Positions 58,617 through 64,000 of a DNA stretch of 64,000 nt are shown one piece after another. Origin of the DNA: Uranotaenia lowii. Its lineage: Eukaryota; Arthropoda; Insecta; Diptera; Culicidae. Below the pieces are notes generated by a model. That model was not told where the DNA came from. It searched no databases and saw only the letters and a list, made by a program, of their open reading frames with translations. Location: positions 160,562,031-160,626,030 of the forward strand of contig NC_073693.1 in NCBI RefSeq assembly GCF_029784155.1, in the 5' to 3' direction. The position numbers and the translations under genes were made by a program. The stretch's first letter is position 1, and each line of letters starts with the position of its first letter.

Positions 58617-59547
58617 GTTGATCCACAAATTGCACCATATATGATCCGAAAGGTGAATTAATGATTATGACAATTTTAGAAATATCCAAGCTTACAACTC
58701 TTAATTTAAATGACTTCAAAGATCACAACTTGAACAATATAGAACTATCAGCAGTAAAAGAAGCGTTAAAAACTGGCAGATGGTCAGATTCATTGAAGCA
58801 TTATTTTCCGTTTAGAAACGAACTAAGTGCAATCAACGATATACTCAAAGAATTTTTCCAGCCACAAGGTAGAAAAGTTTTGTAAAAGTTTCGGCATTGA
58901 ACTGAAACATACAACTACTGGCCCCAGAGTAACAGGGAGATTGAACGTCAAAACAGATCAATATTAAAAGTCCTGAAAATCGCGGAAATTAATAAAACTG
59001 ACTGGGAACATGACCTGCAAGATGCTAATTACGTATATTCATTGGTAAGACGAATCGAGAGACGCTGATCCGATCTACAAACAGACTTCAAAGCAAAGAT
59101 ATGATGAAAAACACCGGGCAATGGAGTCGAACTTAGAGCAAGGAGATCAAGTTCTGATGCGGAACTTAATACCTCAAGACAAATTATCAGCACCTTACCT
59201 TACCGCTAAAGTGATTAGAAAAGAAGGAAATATCGTCGTTGTTGAGACCTCTGATGGCAGATGTTTTGGAGAAATTCATCACACGTCAAGAAGATAGTTG
59301 AACCGGACCAAGAGGATGGCGACGAATCTTACGATATTGATTGGAACATACCCCAAGGTACATCTCATAGATAAGACACGAAATCAACAAGGATGGTAAA
59401 GTGTCATTAATAAAACATTAATTAAAAAAATCTCAAAGATCGAGCACACCGAGAGAAGAAACAACTGTGGATGCAAGTGTTTCTTCCGGTAGACCCCGCA
59501 GACAATCAAAACGCCCACTGCGTTTTGAAGATTTCGAAATTGAGTGA
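58617..59547 (+). pseudogene. Ty3/gypsy integrase remnant
   Basis: Plus strand: ELSAVKEALKTGRWSDSLKH (58770 region, N-terminal part ahead of the zinc-binding domain), then a deletion of most of the catalytic core. Next come FGIELKHTTTG and REIERQNRSILKVLKIAEIN (58890-58990), LEQGDQVLMRNLIPQDKLS (59135-59190), VIRKEGNIVVVETSDGR (59210-59262) and a C-terminal RFEDFEIE stop at 59545-59547. The two Asp of the DDE triad are in the deleted part. This is a different gypsy lineage from the one at 42-44 kb. Confidence 0.72.
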
Positions 59548-59586
59548 AAATGTATGATAAGCAATGAATGATATATAGGTTAAATA

Positions 59587-60916
59587 AAGCTTAGTTCTTT
59601 TAGAAATGGGACAGTTACGAATGCGTGTATCTCAAAAACCTTTCGTTTGATCTAAAAACTTTCTATGAAGGAAATGAAGGTAATTTTATGATAATTCATG
59701 AAAAAATTTGAAAAAAATTATTAAACGTTTTTTTGTAAGAATAAATTCTACTTTATTCTTGGTACCTCCCATCGGCTAGCGCACACTTTTTTCAGTCATG
59801 ATATTGATCAGTTTTTCAAACTAATACTTCGCCTAATCTGTATTTTAGGTGGCTACACCCTCTTCCTTCAATTTCCGCTACTTTTCGGACCAATACTTCT
59901 CTTTTTAAAGAAACTGAGAGCAATTAAGTGGATACAGATGTTTCGAAACTAACAAATTTGATTATTTTTGAGCCACTTTTTGAGCGTTTTTAATGGAATT
60001 TCTGCTGGCAAAATCTGGCAATATCGAAGTAAAACCATCATGAGATTAAACTTAAAGTATAATCGGTTAGTATAGATCGTAGTTTGCGAAGGTTCCATAA
60101 AAGATTACTCTTTTTAGGCTTTTAAAAACAGCGAAAACCATAGTTTTCGTTTTGAATATTGTTATTTCTTTCCACAGGAGCAGAATTTTGGCAAATCATA
60201 ATATTTCATAAAAAATAACCAGCAAATACATACTTTAATATACTCAGGACCTTGCAACGAGCAGACATGGTATCGGACTCAACCGCTGGAATTTGTTTAA
60301 AATAGGGTATTTCATAAGTTTTGTCGTTCATCAGAAATCATCTTTCCCATGGCCTCGGAACCGGCTATACAGCTTACGAGCTCTGGAACTAGCAAAATTT
60401 AGTGTTTGAGGTGTGGTTTGAATGACTCATTACCAGGCAACACTTTCAGCTTATCGGAGAAAAAAAAAATTTTGGAAATTTCAGCGATCTACCCTTAGTT
60501 TTTCGCTTTTAGAAAATTAAAAATGCTGGTATGAGACTTGATTCTCTGATGACCCTTAGCCAAAGTTGCCGATCATATGCTTCACTCCAATGCTTGATTT
60601 GAACTTTGTGGACATTTTTGACAGTATTTGCATACTTTTTACCACTGACATACAGTAATTCTTCGAGTAATCAACGGTTTTGTCAGCTATCAATTTGATT
60701 ATGATGGATTTTGAATGAAACTGTGCAAAATTATTTTTTACTTTTTCTCTTGCATCGTAAATATCTCAAAAACGCGTAACTTTAAAATTTTGAAAAAAAT
60801 AGGTCGGATAGTACTTTTTACAGGCAACAAATTGCTGCCAAAATTTTGAATGTCCGATTGCTAGTAAACGAGCTATTAGCAAAAGAAAGTGTCCCATTTC
60901 TAAAAGAACTAAGCTT
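59587..60916. mobile_element. AAGCTTAG-type TIR element, 1330 bp, TA target
   Basis: AAGCTTAGTTCTTTTAGAAA with 'tgggac' at the left and the complement GTCCCA-TTTCTAAAAGAACTAAGCTT at the right; TA on both sides (59585-59586, 60917-60918). Non-coding. The right half matches 11172-11456 inverted. A TA target suggests a Tc1/mariner-related MITE. Confidence 0.78.
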
Positions 60917-60918
60917 TA

Positions 60919-62790
60919 GCATAACTGGCAACAAGGTTAGTTGGAATAATAAAGTAGAAAAGTAAAGTAGCGTGCTTTTCATTTACGGATTTAATATTCG
61001 AAATATCCTCTAGTTTTGGATGTAACAGAAATGATCGTAGAGAAAACACCTTCATAACCGAACACATGTTTATTTACTAAAAATTGTGACTAATGACCCA
61101 TTATTTTCCTCACATGTCGTTCTTTCAAGATTTTGCGAAGTGAAAGTATGCTATGGAATGGTAGTTTTGGAAAATAAAGAGTTTTTCATCATGTCACTGA
61201 TCATTGAGATCTTAATCATTTCGGTCATGATATTATGATGGTTTAAATGGGTCATGTAAAAAATCACTAGTACAATGTTTTAAACCTTTAGGATATTTTT
61301 TTGTCAAGCTTATTTTTAATTTACTTATAGTAAATTACTATATTTTCACAAACGTTAGCTAGCAATTGTATAAGATTAAACAAAACAGAGATAAGAGTTT
61401 CTAGAAACATTTTATAAAGCTGCCATTTGGTTTCCAAATTTTATTCTTCACTCAATGTTTTCTTGTGTGAATGTGAAAATAACCGAGGTTATTGGACTAT
61501 TTCTGTCATGCAAGTTCCAAGCAAGACTGCTCATTTTTCTTTAGGATAGTGATGCAAAATAAATTTCGCCATTCTTATGAAGGAATGAATGCTTTCAAGT
61601 CTGAATTCTGAACACATTTAAGCTCAAAAATGTTACTTAGAAATATTGCTCATGTATTTTGTTCGTAAATCTTTAAAAAAAGATTGTTCTAGACTCTTGA
61701 TCGATTTTTTGCCTGAATAGTGCGTTGGGGGGGAAGTCTCCTCTATAATGCGGAAAATTTCAGAAATACAATTTTTTTTTTCAAAATCAAAAAAAGTCTG
61801 CACTTGTATGAAAAAAAATAAAATTTTGCTTTCATTTCAGGAACAAATGGAAGCCAACTTCAAGAATTCTCTCGTACAAAACTGTTACACAAGATTATAA
61901 AAATAGTCAACAAACCTTTAATCCAATTTCTGACGAAAGTTAAGGTCTGATGAGTAAGGGATTGAGTCTGTTTTATCTTAAAAAATCATGACTTTTTTCG
62001 TTCCTGTATAGTTGAAATGCTTTAGCGGTTTTTTTTCACCAGAAATAAATCCAGTTAAAATACCATCAAGTAAATTTTTCAGATTTCTACTTTCAATTAG
62101 ATGATTCAGTAAATAATCTTTGTTTAAGAAATCATAATTAGGCGATGACATGTTTGTTTTAAATTGAGCTCCAACAAAAACCCTTTCTTATTCCAAGTTG
62201 TTGAAACCAAAGGCTTCTGGCGCAGAAAAAAGGTTTTATATGGTCCGATTTGTCTCAAATTTTGCAAGTGGTAGGTTAACGATCAATTTTAGATGGCAGC
62301 GCGTACGATTTATCAAATTTTATTTTCCCCATACTGACTTGAGGCTATCTAAAGCATGCATAAATTGACTCATCTTTACAAATTAATTCAGTTCATTACG
62401 GTACTGAAATAATTCCAATAAATAAAGCTAGTTTTAAACAAGGCATCGTGCGTCTCCATTGAATCTTCTTTTTTGTAGTTCATGTTTTCAAATGGAATAT
62501 TATCTTGTGTACAATATTGTGTGCAATATTGTGCCTTGAACATAACTGAAAGCTTTCGCAAGTACTAACTTAACTTTTTTTCATAGCAGTAGCTTTCTTA
62601 AATGTTCATCATACCATGACCATCAGTTTACAGTAAAGAATAAATATTTTATTACATTGTTTACTTATATTCTTATTTATCTTCAAGATTCCGTCTTCCT
62701 GTTCGATTGTCGTGTTTTCAATGGTCTGTTTCAATCGTTTCGAGCCGTTTATTAAGTTTTTTAAACATTCTTTCTCTTTCGTTCTTTTCT
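60919..62790. other. AT-rich intergenic sequence upstream of the last gene
   Basis: No ORF, TIR or LTR recognised. Scattered poly-T and poly-A runs. It could hold distal regulatory DNA of the gene at 63.5 kb; nothing in the sequence proves it. Confidence 0.5.
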
Positions 62791-63233
62791 ACTTTCTTCT
62801 TTCTTCTTTCTTCTTTCTTCTTTCTTCTTTCTTCTTTCTTCTTTCTTCTTTCTTCTTTCTTCTTTCTTCTTTCTTCTTTCTTCTTTCTTCTTTCTTCTTT
62901 CTTCTTTCTTCTTTCTTCTTTCTTCTTTCTTCTTTCTTCTTTCTTCTTTCTTCTTTCTTCTTTCTTCTTTCTTCTTTCTTCTTTCTTCTTTCTTCTTTCT
63001 TCTTTCTTCTTTCTTCTTTCTTCTTTCTTCTTTCTTCTTTCTTCTTTCTTCTTTCTTCTTTCTTCTTTCTTCTTTCTTCTTTCTTCTTTCTTCTTTCTTC
63101 TTTCTTCTTTCTTCTTTCTTCTTTCTTCTTTCTTCTTTCTTCTTTCTTCTTTCTTCTTTCTTCTTTCTTCTTTCTTCTTTCTTCTTTCTTCTTTCTTCTT
63201 TCTTCTTTCTTCTTTCTTCTTTCTTCTTTCTTC
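62791..63233 (+). repeat. (TTCTTTC)n heptamer array, about 63 units
   Basis: Nearly perfect 7-bp units, all pyrimidine on the plus strand, with mirror symmetry. Every frame is open (plus SSFFFLL; minus EERRKKK), so the 175-208 codon frames are artefacts. It ends 115 bp before the TATA box of the following gene. Confidence 0.95.
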
Positions 63234-63347
63234 TTCCTTCTTCATTCTTCCTTTTTTCTTTTTTACTTGTTGTTTAGTTACTTATTATTTTTTTATATCC
63301 AATTGATCTTCAAATACTATTTTCGTTCAACTTGGTAATCAGTTTCA

Positions 63348-63355
63348 TATAAATA
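63348..63355 (+). promoter_or_regulatory. TATA box of the secreted coiled-coil gene
   Basis: TATAAATA, 190 bp before the ATG at 63538. A start site about 30 bp downstream (63378-63385) is expected by spacing. This leaves a 5' UTR of about 155 nt without an ATG in good context. Confidence 0.55.
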
Positions 63356-63537
63356 AAACTGAATCACCAAGAAACGTCTCGTGGAATCCGTTGCGCTCGA
63401 ATGCTTCCATCGTTTTCCGCGAAACGAGGTTTGCTAAAGTGTTTTGGATTTTGAACTGACGATCTACCGACGACGCGCGGCCAGTCTGCTTAGCGGCGTC
63501 GTGCCTTCAACAGTGAAAAGTGCCCAACCGCTTGAAG

Positions 63538-64000
63538 ATGGTCCGCGTATGGGCGATCTGCATGGCTGCACTTGCGCTGACATTCGAAAGGGTTTCTGCT
63601 ACTACCTCATCGGCGCAACAACAAGTGGGAAGTAATTCGAGTAGAAATGGAGTTGACGACGGAATGGGAGGTTTCGATTACCAGAAATTGCTGGCCAAGC
63701 TGGAGATTCTCGATACCAAGTGATTGATTTTTGTTTAGATAATTTGAAAGTCAAAAGTTTGAATCACTATTTTGATCTACCTTCAGATTGACTCGAGCGG
63801 AAGCAACGGCCAGAGAACAATTTTCTACCCTGGATGGCAAGTTGGACAAATTGCTGCAACAGGTGGATCTGATCAATCGTTCGGTACGATTCGTGCAACG
63901 GGATGTGGCTGGAGTTTCCGATCAGATTCAGCTGTTCCAAAATCGGACAAACGAGCAGCTAGTGTCTTTGACTAGTAGCGTCACAATCGTCCAATCGCTG
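63538..64000 (+). CDS. Secreted coiled-coil protein, N-terminal part (two exons, runs off the window)
   Basis: Exon 1 is 63538-63719, intron 63720-63786 (67 bp, GTGATT...CTTCAG), exon 2 from 63787 to the window end; the joined frame stays open for 132 residues, phase 2 junction within DT-K-LTR. Residues 1-21 (MVRVWAICMAALALTFERVSA) form a signal peptide. A polar spacer (22-45) follows, then from about residue 46 (FDYQKLLAKLEILDTKLTRA...) to 125 a heptad-rich coiled coil. Possible N-glycosylation lies at NSS 33, NRS 91 and NRT 113. A secreted protein with an N-terminal coiled coil would fit a fibrinogen-related (FREP/ficolin-like) or similar oligomeric recognition protein in mosquitoes. The C-terminal domain lies outside the window, so the family is inference. 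ATG 63538 is the first in frame. Confidence 0.75.

Noticed and set aside
62707..63338. Open frames of 175-208 codons in the (TTCTTTC)n tract
   Set aside because: A stop-free 7-bp repeat opens all frames; no non-repetitive coding sequence is present.

Overview
This is a eukaryotic, intron-containing, AT-rich insect sequence, most likely from a mosquito or a close dipteran relative. The reasons are two DD37E-type Tc1/mariner transposases (a type I recall chiefly from mosquitoes), Jockey-, RTE- and I/CR1-like LINEs, Ty3/gypsy fragments, (CATA)n-tailed SINEs, and a short-intron secreted coiled-coil gene at the right edge. Organism assignment is inference; no single-copy marker fixes the species. 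Almost the whole window is a transposon palimpsest in which insertions can be ordered by target-site duplications (TSDs) and by interrupted reading frames.

Layout. 1-9 kb: two related elements with ACTAGCTGA...TATATAGAT ends and internal ~145-150 bp tandem units; the second carries a 905-bp solo LTR (TSD ACTCA) and a 1-kb hairpin element inserted in its terminal TATATA. A tRNA-headed SINE lies at 8.1-8.5 kb. 9.9-11.2 kb: an almost intact DD37E mariner with a nonsense codon and a frameshift. 11.8-14.5 kb: a 2.7-kb foldback element with smaller elements in its loop. 14.7-17.3 kb: a 2.5-kb non-coding retroposon with a perfect 24-bp TSD, inserted in a small foldback. 17.7-24 kb: a second DD37E mariner split by three insertions, including a 3.0-kb hAT-like element. 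26-31 kb: a decayed Jockey LINE interrupted by a foldback element (TSD GTTA) and a piggyBac-type MITE (TTAA). 31-41 kb: transposase debris, two SINE copies (one with a 21-bp TSD), two more foldbacks and a MITE copy. 41.2-44.4 kb: a TIR element, a Ty3/gypsy pol remnant and an RTE LINE 3' end.

46.85-49.4 kb is a 2.6-kb array of a 9-bp repeat that changes from GTCATTTTT to GTAATTTTT at one point. 50.5-58.6 kb holds two LINEs on the minus strand. The RTE-like one is split by a 3.1-kb LTR-like insertion that itself holds a 1.35-kb hAT-type foldback. 58.6-59.5 kb is a gypsy integrase remnant and 59.6-60.9 kb a TA-flanked TIR element. 62.8-63.2 kb is a (TTCTTTC)n tract just upstream of the only convincing host gene, which starts at 63,538 and runs off the window.

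Only that last gene looks functional. All transposon coding regions seen are disrupted, so any present activity of the mobile DNA would have to be non-autonomous or through hairpin or piRNA-type transcripts; that last point is inference.
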